Shown here in pieces: positions 5,719 to 5,759 of a DNA stretch of 5,759 nucleotides. The stretch is from NCBI GenBank assembly GCA_002338515.1, contig DDIL01000023.1, positions 32,492-38,250 of the forward strand, in the 5' to 3' direction. Made by a program: the position numbers and the translations under genes. This stretch comes from Glaciecola sp. UBA1851 (GTDB taxonomy: Bacteria > Pseudomonadota > Gammaproteobacteria > Enterobacterales > Alteromonadaceae). Each line of letters begins with the position of its first letter. The stretch's first letter is position 1. Below the pieces are notes generated by a model, which was not told the origin of the DNA, made no database searches, and saw nothing but the letters and a program-made list of their open reading frames with translations.

Positions 5719-5759
5719 TTGATATTACAATTTAAAAATGTAGAATGCGCGCTCGCTTT
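5719..5759 (+). promoter_or_regulatory. Probable rRNA-operon P1-like promoter at window end
   Basis: TTGATA (5719-5724), a 16-bp spacer and TAGAAT (5741-5746) are followed directly by GCGCGCTCGC. The 16-bp spacer and GC-rich discriminator are hallmarks of stringently controlled rRNA (and some tRNA) promoters. AT-rich DNA lies upstream (5701-5715), as an UP element would. The start would be near 5753. In E. coli clpB is followed by rrnG, and clpB is also nearby here. The downstream gene is outside the window, so a tRNA or ribosomal-protein operon is also possible. Confidence 0.68.

Overview
The window looks like chromosomal DNA of an AT-rich marine gammaproteobacterium, most likely of the Alteromonadales. 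The reasons are a ClpB very close to the enterobacterial type, a PEP-CTERM/exosortase accessory system with an 'SAPS'-type sorting signal, and low-GC codon choice. This placement is an inference from protein style, not from a search.

Layout. (1) Positions 1-551 (+) hold the last 182 codons of clpB, the disaggregase ATPase. (2) Convergent to it, 598-3414 (-), is a 938-residue TPR protein of the PrsT type (PEP-CTERM system TPR-repeat protein). It starts at GTG and has a signal peptide without a lipobox cysteine. A 9-bp hairpin at 567-591 separates it from clpB. (3) A strong intrinsic terminator at 3543-3571 separates prsT from the gene upstream on the same strand. (4) Positions 3590-4465 (-) encode a 291-residue secreted protein with an N-terminal signal peptide and a C-terminal variant PEP-CTERM anchor. 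(5) A 419-bp divergent intergenic region (4466-4884) carries a near-consensus sigma-54 (-24/-12) promoter facing the PEP-CTERM gene, a Fur-like 7-1-7 dyad, two further dyads and a candidate pssA promoter. (6) Positions 4885-5700 (+) encode a CDP-alcohol phosphatidyltransferase of the phosphatidylserine synthase type. (7) The window ends on a -35/-10 pair with a GCGCGC discriminator (5719-5759), which looks like an rRNA-operon P1 promoter.

How it fits together. PrsT-type proteins are known to co-occur with the histidine kinase PrsK and the NtrC-like regulator PrsR. A PEP-CTERM gene next to prsT with a sigma-54 promoter is what that regulatory model predicts. Phosphatidylserine synthase, whose genes have been associated with archaeosortase-type sorting, lies divergently next to the sorted protein. 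The exosortase itself, PrsK and PrsR are not in this window. The clpB ... rrn order resembles the clpB-rrnG neighbourhood of E. coli, with the prsT/PEP-CTERM/pssA block lying between the two. No mobile element, CRISPR array, tRNA or complete rRNA gene is visible.
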